From Buxus sempervirens (Eukaryota > Streptophyta > Magnoliopsida > Buxales > Buxaceae): a DNA stretch of 64,000 nucleotides. Both the position numbers and the translations under genes were made by a program. The stretch covers positions 20,578,858 to 20,642,857 of the forward strand of contig OX387190.1 of NCBI GenBank assembly GCA_947561395.2, given 5' to 3'. The notes beneath the pieces were generated by a model, which was not told where the DNA came from, did no database searches, and saw only the letters and a program-made list of their open reading frames with translations. Position 1 is the stretch's first letter. Each line of letters begins with the position of its first letter. This document shows, piece by piece, positions 10,035 to 23,017 of the stretch.

Positions 10035-11176
10035 GGTACCGTTTGGTAACGCTTTTCAGAAGTGTTTTTTTAATTTTGAAAGCAAAAAATTGCTTTCGGA
10101 AGCAAAAGTGCTATTTGGTTATGTACACATGAAGCAATTTATAAGAAGCAAAAAAGCAATTTCATTGCTCTTCAAAAGAAACATAGAAATGTTGCTTCTC
10201 ACTTTAATCATAAATTTACTTTCTTGCTTCTAAAACCTATGCACAAAACTAAATTGGGAAAAAATTGACCCATCATGTCCAATGACCTGTTTAACTCAAT
10301 AATGACCCGTTTAACCCGATAATGACTCGTTTAACCTGATAATGATCCGTTCAACCCAATATGACCCACTTAACCTGACAATGATCCGTTTAACTCGATA
10401 ATGACCCGTTTAACCTGATAATGACCCGCTGAACCCGATAATGATCCATTCAACCCGATAATGACTCGTTAAACCCGATAATGACATGTTTAACCCGATA
10501 ATGACCCGCTTAACCCAATAATGATCTGTTCGATCCAACAATGACCCGTTTAACTCGATAATGACCTGCTCAACCCGATAATGACCCGTTTAACCCGGTA
10601 ATGATCCGTTAAACCCGATAATGACCCGTTTAACACGGTAATGGCCCGTTTAACCCGATAATGACCTACTTAACTCAATAATTATCCATTTAACCTAATA
10701 ATGACTCGTTTAATTGGACAATTGCCCATTTAGCTCAATAATGACCCGTTTAACCCTAAATTGTATCACTAATTCATGTTATTTTTCTATTGATGTATTT
10801 TTATAATTAAAAAATAAAAACTTTTAATCGGGTTGGTGGGTTGAACTCAATTATTGGCAAGTTGGGTTTGGTTTTGGGTTTTCCCAACCCACCAATAAAT
10901 AGATTTAATTTGAACCGACCCGATTATTGTTCAGCCCGTTAAAATATACATCAAGTATATTTTTAAGTAGAATGCATCAACTGTTTACGGTAGTTTTATA
11001 TGATAGTATAAAAGCAATTTATATGCTACTATGGTTACCAAACATTCTTTTTGTTTTTTAGCAGCAAAACAAAAGTTTACCAAACAGCTTTACTTCAACA
11101 AAAGATCTTCTGAAAAGTACTTTTTTGCTTTCTTGTTTTCAAAAACAAGAAAGCAAAAGCGTTACCAAACAGAGCC
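10035..11176. mobile_element. Tourist-like (PIF/Harbinger-type) element
   Basis: The ends are inverted. The left begins GGTACCGTTTGGTAACGC and the reverse complement of the right begins GGCTCTGTTTGGTAACGC; both continue CTTTT. The element is flanked on each side by TAA (10032-10034 and 11177-11179), the 3-bp target duplication of PIF/Harbinger elements. The interior has no transposase but holds a 20-bp minisatellite. It is therefore a non-autonomous element of 1,142 bp. A hAT assignment was considered, but no 8-bp duplication is present. Confidence 0.72.
10281..10760 (+). repeat. 20-bp minisatellite, about 24 units
   Basis: The consensus unit is AATGACCCGTTTAACCCGAT, repeated about 24 times in near-perfect 20-bp register with scattered substitutions (for example ATGATCCGTT, GACTCGTTTAA) and one single-base register shift near 10360. 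It lies wholly inside the Tourist-like element. There are no unique spacers. Confidence 0.95.
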
Positions 11177-11270
11177 TAAATTCACAATTTTTTTTGCTCC
11201 TGGAAAAGATGGCAAAAGTAAGAGAAGCATTCGCTTGTGCAGGGGAAGGAACAAATAGAATTGCACTGGC

Positions 11271-14200
11271 TTATGCCAAAAACTTTGCTGGCAAGGAGCC
11301 TCTGAAAACATCTGTAACAACATCAGCAGTTTCAGAGAGACTACCCCTCATTTCTGATATCGTTGATTCCATATGCTCTTTGTACTTTGAGACTGAATCA
11401 ACCAATGCAAGCAGTTCACGACCACACAACTGTATTTCATCCTCACTTTGTTTAATTACATCCTGCAACTTTGAATTGGAGACCTGCTTTAAAAATATAG
11501 ACTGATCAGACATGTCCATTCTGTAGCTCTTGTAAGTTACACCCATGAAAGACCAAAAATGAATTACCTTCAGAAACGCTTCTGCTTCTCTTTCAACAAT
11601 ATCTAAATTGCGTGCCTCAGTGTTGACATCATCTAACATTTCCTTAGCTTTGGCTACACATTGGGATGTATGATCTCGTACTTCATTCTTCAAAACACCC
11701 AACTGAGCTTCAGCCTGAAGCATGATCACAGCAGAATTAACTACTAAAAAGTCTTTCCATAACAGCTTATCTAATCTAAATCCAATTTTAGTTATCACTT
11801 CAACAGGTATGTATACAGTAACTAACAAGTTAACCTTTAAAAGACTAAAAATATAGTACAAATACATTAAGTTTTCTTATAAAATTGATCTAAAGTCAGC
11901 CTCCAAACCTACACTTTTATAGTGAATTTAAGTGAGTGAGACCAAAGTTTGGAGCTTGTGAACAGTAAGATGGCCAAGTGGTTCCAACGCCTTGGACCAG
12001 GCAGCTAAAGGAATAGCTGCATGACAAAATTGAAATGCTTTTTACGTGCCTGCATGAACATAATTTGAAAACCAGCAAATGTTGGATGGCTACAAAAAAA
12101 TCTGTTGAGTACACTGTAACTATTGTTGGTGACCCCTAAATGCAGACATTTTTAACATGTCAATCTGTCATTTTGCAACCTGATATAGTTCTTTAAGATC
12201 TTGTAAGACCTTTTACCAACAGTGGATTAACTATCCAACTCCAAATCACAACGAAAACTATGGAAAAATGTCCTAAGTTATTGCAATTTGTAGCATTAGA
12301 TTTTTTTATTATGCATAAAACCAATACTTTCAGTTGGTACATCAGTATCAACAGATACCCATCCATACATCAATGTTATGTACCAATCTCGATAGGATCC
12401 AATAAAATAATTGATACATTTTTTTTTCTCTTTTAACTATGCAGACACCTGTACCAACAGATCATTCAGAATCTAGCCGTGACTAATTTATAAGAGTTTT
12501 ATGTAACTTGAAAATCTTCTGATTATTTAACCAGTTGTGTTTAGTTTTAATTGTTTCATATAGAGTCAAGATTAGATTAGGAATGATCTTTATGGGGTAT
12601 ACTTCAAATTGAAACCAGAATCCATAGATAAAATTTTACACTAGAAGAGGAATTCATCTGCCTAGGCCCTTATAAAAAAGGATTTCATTCAGCTAATCTC
12701 TATATAAGTGTCAAAATTTTATGCATTATACCAGTGATCTTATACATAGACATGTTTCAAGTTATAATTACTTTCTTTAATAGATGAATGCTTTCTTCAT
12801 TGAAAATAAGTAGTGTTACATAAAGAAGTAGCTCCTTCGTGTGAAAACCATATGTAGTTCTCAATGAATGATGTATTCACGTACCTGCAATGGACAAATA
12901 GACTCTCCTCAATTGAGTCCCAATATTCTCAGACATAGCAGGTTCAAAAGAATCCACAAACTTCAAGATGCATACCCACAACTGACATCCATACCCAAGT
13001 CATTGTAACACACTAGTGATTCAAATTAAATCAAACTCACTTTATTGTTTTAACAGTTGGAATCCTAAGACTTAAAGGAATTTTTTAATTTCTTGATTAG
13101 AACTAATTTTCAAAATGAGGTTGGCAGAGTGGTGGTTTTGGGGGATGACAAAATTATGGCAACACAATTCAGAACCTATAATAGCGGAGTTTACTTCTGG
13201 TCTAAAAGTGTAGGCACACCATAACATCAACCTAGTCAAATCAGCTACATGTTTTTAACATGCTATAACTTGTGCCTTGATAAGTAATGTATGATTTCAT
13301 AAATTAATATTTTATTAAAATTTCCTACAGTAACATGCAACAATGTCTGGTCCCAAAAAATAATGATAATATGTTATACGATACAATCACTATCTTTACT
13401 GACCAAAAATTAAATAAAGAGGCTGAAGCAAGAGAAGAAAGACAAAAAAGGCCTTTCCCCAGACTGTGCAAACAAATAATCTTCAGAAATGTAACATTTG
13501 ATGAGAATCTATGATACATTGATATGGCTATGAGTTTGAAACCAGACAACAATGCGAGTTTCAAATTCAAATATATTCAAGAAATTAAATTTATTGACAC
13601 ATGAGAGCATTTAATAATGCAGTAAAAAATAATTAAATCCTTATGATGTGTAGGATCCAACAATATAGTATATAATGAGCTGTCTCATATCATTTTAGGG
13701 CTTAATAAGTCTAATAAAAATATGTTATTCTCATAGAAGCTTTCTCTAGGAAAACAGCAATTCCATACAATATGTGATATGTTAATTGTAACAAAATATA
13801 TGAGAAAAAAAACAAATCTGCAAATGCCAACGCCAAAATCTATTTTGAGTTGAAGTCCCAACATGCTTCTGATACATAAACTTCTCATAGAAGTACCCAT
13901 GCAACATAAGTGTAAGTATCATATGCATAAAAGTGTGGATAGAGGTCCACTAACACTAGGATACTTACTTCATCAATACGGGACTGAAGTGTGGCAATAC
14001 TATTTCTTTTTGTCTCGACCTTAGCAGCAGTTTCTACTGACTGTTGCTGAAGTAAAATCAACTCCTTCAACTTAGATGTAGAGCTTTTCTTTACATTATC
14101 GGCAAATGCATCAAGTGTAGGTTTAAGTGTGGACTTATAATCAATCCCCAACACCTCAGCAGGTGTTGACCCTTTGCCATTCAAGGTGTAGTGATAGTCA

Positions 14201-16162
14201 TTTCCAAGCTTTAACCTTGAAACCATTTCAGAGACACAAGATGCATGTCATTTGCAATTTATTACAAATATAACTTACAAGGAAAATAAAGAAGTGCCAT
14301 AATGAACAAATTGTTCATGAAAGTGACAAAAAAGCTTCAAAATTCAACAAAAGCCTAATAAAAGAGGCTGATATGTTTAGAAAATGCCTCTTTCATGAGA
14401 TCAGGTTACCTTCACCAAATGTCATAGTATAGAAAGGGAATAATTTAAATCAGAGTTGTTGGAGAAGCTGAACAGTAAAAATTATGAAGTTGGGAACTGT
14501 GCACATAAATGACCATGCACTTCTAAAATTACAAGAAAACAAGGCAAAAACTTCAAGTAACCAAGACAAAAGGCCCTATTCCCAAAAAGAATGGAAACAA
14601 TCATTATGTAAATCATCCTTAATTTTCCACTTCGATGATAGATTATCTGATAGATTATCCAATCTATTTGGTCAATATAGAGTTTGTCTCTTGCTAAACA
14701 CAGCATTCAAGAAACAGAAAAATAACTGACTGTAAATCAATGGCTATATCTATCGTCTTTACTCAACTGACATAACCCCAATCTCTTACATATATACATC
14801 GTGAATTGCAGCACAAAAACTTCAAAAGGCTATTTGTCATATAAATAATGTAATTAATCCAAATTATGACAATCCATGAGAATACAGAACCATCCAGATG
14901 GCATATGAAGTAACGATAATAAGGAGAATTTGGTGTGCAGGGTGGGGGGGTGGGATGCTGGGTGGCGTGGAGCCGAATCTCCAAATTCCACTCAAAAGGA
15001 AAGAGGAAAAAAAACGCAGAAGAATAAGGAGGGAATAAACTACTTACTTCTTGATAGCCTGGTTGCATTCAATTGAAAGAACCTCAAGCTCCTGAAGCTT
15101 ATGCCCAAGTGTCGTATCAAGATCCCACACCTTCTCCTCCCAAGCATTCCTAGCTTCCTCAGCCTCTGCAATGTCTCTCTCGACAGCTTGAAGCTCCCTA
15201 TTCATCCTCTCCGCATCCCTCGCATTAAACTTCTGGGAGTCAATCGTCCTCTTCAACTCCTCATTCTCCTCACAAATCTTCTTACACTCCTTCTCCTTTG
15301 CCTCTAATTCTTTCTCCTTCTCCTCCAACCCCTTTTCAAGAGTCGCAACTCCACTCGAAAACCCCTCAATTATGTGATGAAACTTTTGAACATCGTTCTC
15401 TAACACTGACTTTTCCTTCTCAAGGACTTCTCTAGCAGACGGTGCTGACCTCGTGGCCTCGAGCTTATCCTCTAAATCCTTAACCTCCTTCTCCAACTCC
15501 TTAACCCTTTCAGCAGCAAAATTACTATTCTGCTCCAACCTGTCCGAGTTCTCCCGATCCAGCGCCTCCACCCCATCATCATCCCCAGCAATATAATGCG
15601 AATAACTGTCGCAAATGTACCGAAAAACCTCATTGCTCTGAAGAAACGATGCTGAGGCCCACGGCGACGTCGACGACGAGATGTGATCATTGTAAAGCGT
15701 GATTTGAACAAGCCAGTGCATGACAGCAAGCAGGGACGGCCAGGCGTGAGGTGTTCCGGGGGCTCTTAGAGCGGATTTGTTGAGCTTGATAGGGCAATTG
15801 AGGTGTTTAAGCAGAAGAGGAAGGTCTTCTTCGAGTTTGAAAGAAGGCCAATCGAGAAGACTGAAAATGAATCGGAGTGCGTCCGTGATGTCCTTGGCGG
15901 AGGGAAGAGGGGGTTTGAGGAAAGTGGGGGAAGAGTGGGAGGAGAGGAAGGTGTTGATGGCGCGAAGGGCGGACGATTGGTAGGAACGGTCGTTGATGGG
16001 GACGGCGGCGGCGGAGCGGTTAATTCCGGCAGAGGAGGAGGAGGGGCGGCTGCTACACAAGCTGGCGTCGGAGTCTCGGTTGCCGGGGAATGGACGGAGG
16101 TCGCCGAAGTAGGGCCGCTCCGGTATTAAGGATTCTTTGGGTCGTCGCCGGCTACCTCTCAT
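11271..16162 (-). CDS. NDC80: NDC80/HEC1 kinetochore protein
   Basis: Four exons, minus strand: 15048-16162, 13969-14215, 11568-11714, 11271-11483. All have GT-AG borders and phases join exactly, giving 1,722 nt and 573 residues, close to Arabidopsis NDC80. The basic N-terminus (MRGSRRRPKESLIPERPYFG) is followed by the calponin-homology region (about 85-160: LRFIFSLLDWPSFKLEEDLP, LLAVMHWLVQITLY). Heptad-rich coiled coil follows to the C-terminus (LEEKEKELEAKEKECKK, LKLGNDYHYTLN, STPAEVLGIDYKSTLKP). NDC80 is the microtubule-binding subunit of the outer-kinetochore Ndc80 complex with NUF2, SPC24 and SPC25. Introns are 832, 2,254 and 84 bp; I recognise nothing in the 2.25 kb one. No lesion was seen. 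It is divergent from ESP1. Confidence 0.95.
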
Positions 16163-16189
16163 CGTCGGGCGTGGGGTTTCCTTCTGTAC

Positions 16190-16198
16190 TTTCCCGCC
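16190..16198 (+). promoter_or_regulatory. E2F-type box upstream of NDC80
   Basis: TTTCCCGCC is an exact match to the plant E2F consensus TTTCCCGC. It lies 28-36 bp upstream of the NDC80 ATG, in the promoter or 5' UTR. S-phase/mitotic control through E2F would suit a kinetochore gene; that role is inferred. Confidence 0.6.
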
Positions 16199-16264
16199 TT
16201 TTTGTTTCAGTTAGGGCAAGAGCTTTTGTTTCAAATGGGAATCGAGAGGGTTTGAAGCGAGCGT

Positions 16265-16391
16265 TCATCCCCTGCACCGCATGCTGCGTACACCCCCTCA
16301 CATTCAGTGGGGGGGGGGGGGCCACCATACATTTGGGGGGCCCATACGATCATGTGAGGGGCTGTCTACAGCATGCGCTGTAGACGATGCC
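16265..16391. mobile_element. Hairpin MITE copy 2 (NDC80 upstream region)
   Basis: This is a diverged copy, in opposite orientation, of the element at 3164-3281. It shares GGGCATCGTCTACAGC, TAGACAGCCCCTCACA and ATGTGAGGGGGT on the complementary strand. It begins about 103 bp upstream of the NDC80 ATG and contains a run of 12-13 G at about 16309-16321. Confidence 0.7.
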
Positions 16392-17255
16392 CGTTCGTTT
16401 GAAGCCAGTCCTCCGACCTGGTCAAACCAGATTTGTTCTCGATTTTTTAAGCCTGCGGGCTTACTTGGCCCATTTTTTAAAGCCCATAAAATATCTGGCC
16501 CGGGCTGAGGCTAGCTTCTCTTGGCGTCCCCTGGTTTTTGAATGTCATTGGATGTATAAAACTAGTTTAATGTTGTATATACATATCTTAAACTAATTTT
16601 GTCGTATTATTAATTTATTCTGTAATTTTTTGTGATGCCCTTTTTGCTTAAATTATTGAATTGAGTTGGAATCCTCTACCATATAGTTTCTTCTGCTACT
16701 TTGGTTTGTCACTAATCCAAATATGTCATGTAACATTCTTTGATAGACTTTTTACAATAGAACCTATCATAACATGGCATATAACATGTTTTGGTTGCTA
16801 GGCATATATAATAGTAGTAGAGAAAGTGGGGCAAAGGATTTGAAGCGATTGGGCTTAAAGTATTTAAAAAAACTTTAAATATATAAATACAGATACTTCA
16901 GGTATTTTACTGATTAAAGTACAAATAACAGGCCCAATCGAGCTTAAGACAAGCATAATGGCTATTATCCCTTATAATAATATCATGCTCTAAACTCCAG
17001 TCCACCATTATTGTCTAGGTGCAAAGGACAAATTCTAGGGAATATTCTTCGCTTTACTAATGGTATGGATGAAGCGCTTTACTTATGCTTCGGTTGGTTA
17101 TAAATCGAGTGAGGGTTGGGTTGGATTTGCTAGTTTGGTTCAAACTAACTTGAAATTAATTCATGGATATCTATATCTATAGTACATATAATAAAAAAAA
17201 CAGTTATTGGATGCTAAACACAGTTATTTTGGTCGTTAAATATGTGGATTCTAAC
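16392..17255. other. Intergenic, no gene seen
   Basis: AT-rich intergenic DNA between the NDC80 upstream MITE and the GC-ended element. No homology or repeat structure was recognised. Confidence 0.5.
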
Positions 17256-17935
17256 TAGGGTTGATAATCAAGCCGGCCCCGCACGCCAAGGCATGCCTGG
17301 TGGGCCACTGGCCCAACGTGCCGTGGGCCTGCGTGGGCCGCAGCACGCGCAGGCCCGTTTAGCCGGGCCTGGAGGGTCAGGGTATTAAAACCCTTTTTTT
17401 AATAAAAAAATAAAAAAATCCAAAAAATCATAAAAAAAAATTTACAAAAAATTCTAAAAAATATTTTTATTATTCACAAAATTATTTTACACTTATTGGG
17501 ATTGATTTTGCTCAAAAAATATAAATGACCCCCATTAAAGACTTAAAGTAGTCTAATTAAAAACCATGGACTTAACAAATATATTTAATTGGAGATTTGT
17601 AACAGCTTTTTAGGCTTATTTATACTTAATTATTTTCTTAGTTTTGATTGATTATATACGAGCTTCTATAATTATAGGTATCCTTAATTTTTAACTAAAA
17701 TAATTTAATTATGATACTATTGATACAAGAAATTGATATGTTTGATTGGGCAAGGTTTGAACCTTACTACCAACAATTTTTGGGTTAAATTAATAAACTA
17801 GGCTAGTTGGGCCGCCTAGGTGTGCTTGGGCATGCCCCATAGCGGCCCGGCAGGGCGGCCGTGCCTAAACGGGCTGCGGCCCCAGGCCCCCTAACCCCGC
17901 ACGGCACGCTACAATGGGTGTGCCGAGCCTAACCA
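17256..17935. mobile_element. GC-rich-ended element, probably non-autonomous hAT-type
   Basis: Two GC-rich blocks (about 17270-17385 and 17800-17915), rich in GGCCCG, GCACG and CGGGCC words in opposing orientation, flank an AT-rich core. GCCCGTTTAGCCGGGCC on the left faces GTGCCTAAACGGGCTGC on the right. This architecture is common in non-autonomous plant hAT elements. I could not fix the exact ends or a target duplication, so limits are approximate. Confidence 0.45.
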
Positions 17936-19126
17936 AACTTTTGTTTATTAAAAAAATACCCCTAAAAGTATTAAATTACCCTCATGCCCCGACAACTTCA
18001 TACATAAACTTAGTCCCCTTTCAAATGATGACCTATCATATAAAAAGGGAAGAGTGCAAAAGGGCATGCAACAAGCTTGTGATTGGATGTTGCAGACGCA
18101 AGGGTTGTGAGGGATTTTAGTCCACTTATTATTCTCCAAAAAAATGTTACGGTTTTTGAAATGACACTCACCTTCCTCATACCTTTGTTGTTTACTACAT
18201 ATCCCTCCCACTTGAACAAATTCTATTAAAATCTTAATATATTTTGATGAATATACCCTTCTTTATATATAAAAGAGTATAAGGTTTTGAGATTTTTTTT
18301 TATAATAAAAATACTTTTTTAAGATTTAAAAGTTTTAATAATCAATTTAAAATTTATGGGTGATTTTATTACTTAAATTTAATTTTTTGTTATATTAAAT
18401 AAAAATTTGATGAGGGACAAAATAATCAAATTATATTTTATAAGTTTGTCAGAAACCATAAGAGAGGTAAGTATAATTTACTCTTTCTATAAAGATAATT
18501 TTCTTTTTTTTTTTACTTTCTAACACCTGGGCGTCTTAAACAATTGCTTGTATCCTTATTTTTTATTTTTTGGGAGTGTTACGTGGGCATTATGGATTCT
18601 GACTATAATGGGATTTTAGAGTCTGGGTTGGGTGTTTGGTTCAAATATCCATAGAAATTAAAGAACCTAATTTTATAATCTAACAAAGGATCTGATTTAA
18701 TAGTCAACCATATAATCAAAATCTACTTCATAGTTTGGTTATAGAATTCTTACCTAGATTTTAGGATTCTAGCCAATATATTAACCATATGATATAATAA
18801 ATACTAGAATATATATTGTTTATATATATGTACAATACATATTTTTACAAAATTTTATATGCAATATTATAAATATTAATAAAATATTATAATACATTAT
18901 TATATGTAAAATAATTTATATATCATATATATTTTATAATAGGATACAAGCCAAAAGGAGCTGACGGGAGAGGGTTGAGGGTTTCTTTGGTCATTTCGTA
19001 TTACCTCCGGAGAATTCATTTTGAATCACCTCGCGGCCATCGTTCGCGCCCTTAACATCTTCTTACATCTATCTGTCCGGTTTCCTCTTTCCTTGTTCTC
19101 ACTGAGACTCGGCCACTCAGAGTGCG
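17936..19126. other. AT-rich intergenic and ESP1 upstream region
   Basis: Mostly A/T-rich sequence (18240-18950 is extremely so). The last ~170 bp before the separase ATG are GC-richer, as in a 5' UTR. They include TTCGCGCC at 19043-19050, an E2F-like word that I regard as weak evidence. Confidence 0.45.
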
Positions 19127-19815
19127 ATGGACTCCGCAACCGAGTCGTCGCTAATCGAAGCCCTAGAGAAGTCCATTTACGAAGGCATCCATGAACGATT
19201 CCGCGACTTCTTACAACCGTTCTCAGACCTCGTTAATCTCAAGCCATCGAAGAGTCAGAAGAATAAGAAGAAGAAAGCTGCGGAGGAAGACCGGACCGTG
19301 ATCCGTTCTCTAGCGAAGAAGTTTCTTCCCTTTCTAAATCGTGCTCTGTCAATTTTGCCGAAACGGATATGTGAATCCCCAAAACCAGGTGGAGGAGAAG
19401 GAAATTGGGTCCAGGAACTGTTCGATGCGTACAAGCTGTGCTTGGATTGCTTGTCGTGTTTATCTTCGCAGTTGTCGTGCAAACCATACTCTGTGCATTT
19501 GCAGGCGGTTCGGATGGTTCACTGCTATGAATCTTGTGGACGTTATGGAGAAGCTGAAAAAGAGGGTTTACGAATACTTGAGAGCCTTCGAGGGATTAAT
19601 TTTGGTGGTTCTGTTTGTAAAACGTCGAAGGGGAAGAATAATGGGGGAAGTTTGTTGCCGAATTTGACTAAGGAGAATTCGGATCCTGAACTTGCTATAT
19701 TACAGTTGGAGGTTGTTGTGACTATAATAAAATGTGCTTTTATGAGTCAGAATAAGGAAGGAGAAGCATATCGGAGGATACTTGCTTTGGTGGATCAGGT
19801 CAAGCCATGTCTCAG

Positions 19816-20830
19816 GTGAGAAGTTTTCTTCATTTTCAGAAATGCCTTTTATCTATAGCTTTTTTTTTTTGGCATATTAATCTATGAGATTGTTTGAGTA
19901 ATGGATTTAACAAGATACAATTTGGTGTTTAGCAGGTGAAATAAATTGCATTAGACAAGTCATTGAAAGTAATTTGGAAAGCTTTCTACACACTTTATTT
20001 AATTTAGGAGTTGGAAAATAATTCTACACATTGGTGCTTGATGTAAGAGTTGTTAAAGTAATTTTGAAAGCTTCCCGCACACTATTTGATTTAAGTGATA
20101 GAAAATAATTATCTGCAAGTACTTGACTAGTTGAATTCAAGGCATTCTCTGTTGACCTAGCATTATAATTTCGTCTTTTTAGAACTGCTACATATGTAGT
20201 TGGTCAACAATGCCAAATTAACAATTTTGATTACAACAGGCATGAAGGTAATTGTTAGAGAGAGCAGTTTTATTCAGAACAAAAGTTAATTACATTATTC
20301 TGTAGGCCCAAAAGGGAAGGGACCTGAAGGGTGTATTGGTAATTTTTCTTAATGTACCATTCTAGACTTGTCACTGGGGATTGGAGATATAGGTTGTATG
20401 TCCCTATCTTTTTTTCCCTTTCATAAAGCGAAAAACTTCATTCTCTCTTGTGAAACATGGGCACAATGATGAACCATGCAAATTTGTTTAATTGTTTTTT
20501 TTTTTCTTTCTACTGTTTTCACCATATTCACATAACAATAATTTTGATTAATAATCAACTGACACATGTAATAAAAAGGTTGCTGTCATGATTTCCCATT
20601 CATTATATAAGTAACATTCAATGTTGGATGAATTACTAGTTGGAAACTAATACAACTAATTAAAGTATCATCTAAAAGATAACTGTTAAAAATTTATGTT
20701 CTGAGTTTCGTGGGTATTTACTTGAATGGGTTGTTAGTCAGGCCATGAAATTATGAATTTTTCAGACATATCTTGGTCAAAATAACATGCAGTAAGCTAT
20801 TAATTTTTTTAAAAACTGTGAATCTTGTAG
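19816..20830. other. ESP1 intron 1
   Basis: About 1 kb of AT-rich intron with a T-run near 19860. No mobile element or gene was recognised. Confidence 0.6.
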
Positions 20831-21310
20831 GGTTATAGATGCAAACGAATTTGAGAAGTTTCACAAAGTGTTTGTCACCTGCCTGAATAAATGTATGCTG
20901 TTCATGATGGAAGAGTTCACATGTTTTGATGGAGATTTGGTTCGCTTATTCTGCTTGACAGCATTGTCTGAGTGTGTGAACTCATCTTTGAAGGATCAAT
21001 ACCCAAAGGTGCAGTTATATACAATTACCATCTGCATAATATTTGAAGGAATTATTTTTTATTTAACCAAATTTTTATGTCCAGTTTGTCCGCAGAATTT
21101 GTTCCTCTTTATTTTTGCGGAGGAATTGTAAGCCACAATTTGTTGTTGACATGCTAAAATGCGTGCTGGACTCATTTATCTGTGATTATAAGGTAATATT
21201 CATATTAAACCGGAAATTTCATATGTGATTTGGGTTGTTTGATATGATTTACATTACGTGAATTTAAATTCAGTAGATGTAATATACTCTTTCAATATCA
21301 ATTACTAAGA

Positions 21311-21423
21311 GGCTGTTTGGTTTAACTTTTGAAAGTTACTTTTTAACTTTTCAAAAGGAGAAAAGTTAAAAAATTCTACTTTGAAAAGTTAAAAAGTAAT
21401 TTTCAAAAGTTAAACCAAAGGGC
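21311..21423. mobile_element. Palindromic MITE in ESP1 intron 3
   Basis: This ~113 bp near-perfect palindrome has a left arm GGCTGTTTGGTTTAACTTTT, continuing GAAAGTTACTTTTTAACTTT. The right arm is its reverse complement with about three mismatches over 45 bp. It is a typical small hairpin MITE. The target duplication is unclear, so Tourist-like is only a guess. Confidence 0.72.
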
Positions 21424-23017
21424 TTCTATGCAAGCAATTCATAAAAATCTTGCTGTGATCGAAAATTTTGTTTTTGTATTTTTTTGGACGAAAAGATTCC
21501 ATATGCAAAAATCATTAATTTTTTCTAACTGTTTCTATTTTTCCTCTCTGGTATATATCATGAAGGCATTTGCATATTAAGCTTGCTTTTTTTAGAACTT
21601 TTTTACTTCAATCCTATTAAATTTGGATTTGTCGCTTCAATATCATTTAACCTAATCAATTTACCAGGGGGCTAAGAAAAGCCACTGGCTTCTGAAAGTC
21701 TTCTATTTGTAAAAGCACATGCTCATGTAGATGTACATGCTTTAAAGATTTGAGTTTTACTTTGTTTCTGTTATATGTTCATCATCTGAAAATAGCTTGG
21801 GTTCATTATGAGCAGGTTGATGAGGTCTCTATAGACGAGTTTATTGATCTTGTATGCTATTTCTCGCACAAATGTAGAACTGCAAGTATGATAATATCTA
21901 AAGCTATTGCCGGACATCTAATTGGAATAGCAAGTAATTTCCTTCAGGTATATGTTTTGGCTTCTGCTTGCCAGTGTATTTCTTTCATATACGTGCATAA
22001 GATATCCTTGTATTGCCTATGCAACAATATACAGTTTGGTAATGCATAATCTAAATACTGTTTAGCAGGTTTTGGTGCCCACTGATTTGGTAGTTAGGCT
22101 TTATGCTACTGTATTGTATATCACGGGTGGTGAGTTTCTGTCAAAGGGTGGTGAATCTTCAATTTCTGAAAATTTGGTCGATGATTCTGCTGTTGCATTC
22201 TTTCATGACAATGAGGAGTATCTGCAACAGTTGCCTTCTTTGCTTGATTCTTTGGGAACCTACTTTCGCATAAACAGAAAAGAGAATAAAATATCATCCA
22301 GCCATACAGATTCTAAGGCTTGGAAGCATAGGCATGGAAAGGCTTCCATGCTTTCTTACTTAAATGCTTTGGAATTCTTGTGCCAGGCACTTGCTGATTT
22401 AGTATGTAGAATGAGGAAACAAATACTTGGTGAAAATGAAGGTGTTCTATTTTCTGCTAAACTACATTTTGTTCAGGATGCATTTCAGCAGTATGGTGAT
22501 CTATTTCTCATTTCTTTCAGGTGACGCAATGGTGATCTTTGTTTTGTTGTATCTTTTTCTTTACAATGTATTTTTGTAATACTTTATGGGTTTTACCTCG
22601 AAATCTAATATGTATAAAATGCATTAGATCTAAACCTTGTCTCATCAGCTTGTCAACTGCATGAATCAAGTTTCATTATAATATTCTATACTTAAGTCAA
22701 TCACCATTCACTGATGATGATCATGTATTTACATTGTATGTGCATGCCTTTAATTGGGTTTATTCTTCAAAGTTGGCTGCATGCAGATTTAGCATATAAC
22801 TTAAATAAATATTTGGTTAAAAATTGTTGTTGTTGATTTGTTATTGATACAGCTGTACATTTGAAATTGAGAGAGATGGATTTAAGGAGAAATGGAAAAC
22901 ATTGCTTAATGTAGCAGTTGCAGCCCTTACAGTCTCCTTTGCAACAAAGATGAATATGGAGGTACTTGTTCTTGTTTTATGATATAAAAATGACCAAGCT
23001 TGTACTTGTTTTATGAT

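Noticed and set aside
10281-10760. CRISPR-like array of 20-bp repeats
   Set aside because: The units are directly adjacent without unique spacers, and this is plant DNA; it is a minisatellite.
11930-12010. tRNA-like words (GGCCAAGTGGTTCCAACGC) in NDC80 intron 2
   Set aside because: No complete cloverleaf, anticodon stem or T-loop could be placed around them.
15777-16129. Plus-strand frames opposite NDC80 exon 1
   Set aside because: They are antisense shadows of the GC-rich, constrained NDC80 exon with no homology of their own.
19043-19050. TTCGCGCC as an E2F site for separase
   Set aside because: It fits only a relaxed consensus and lies in a GC-rich leader where such words are expected; noted but not called.
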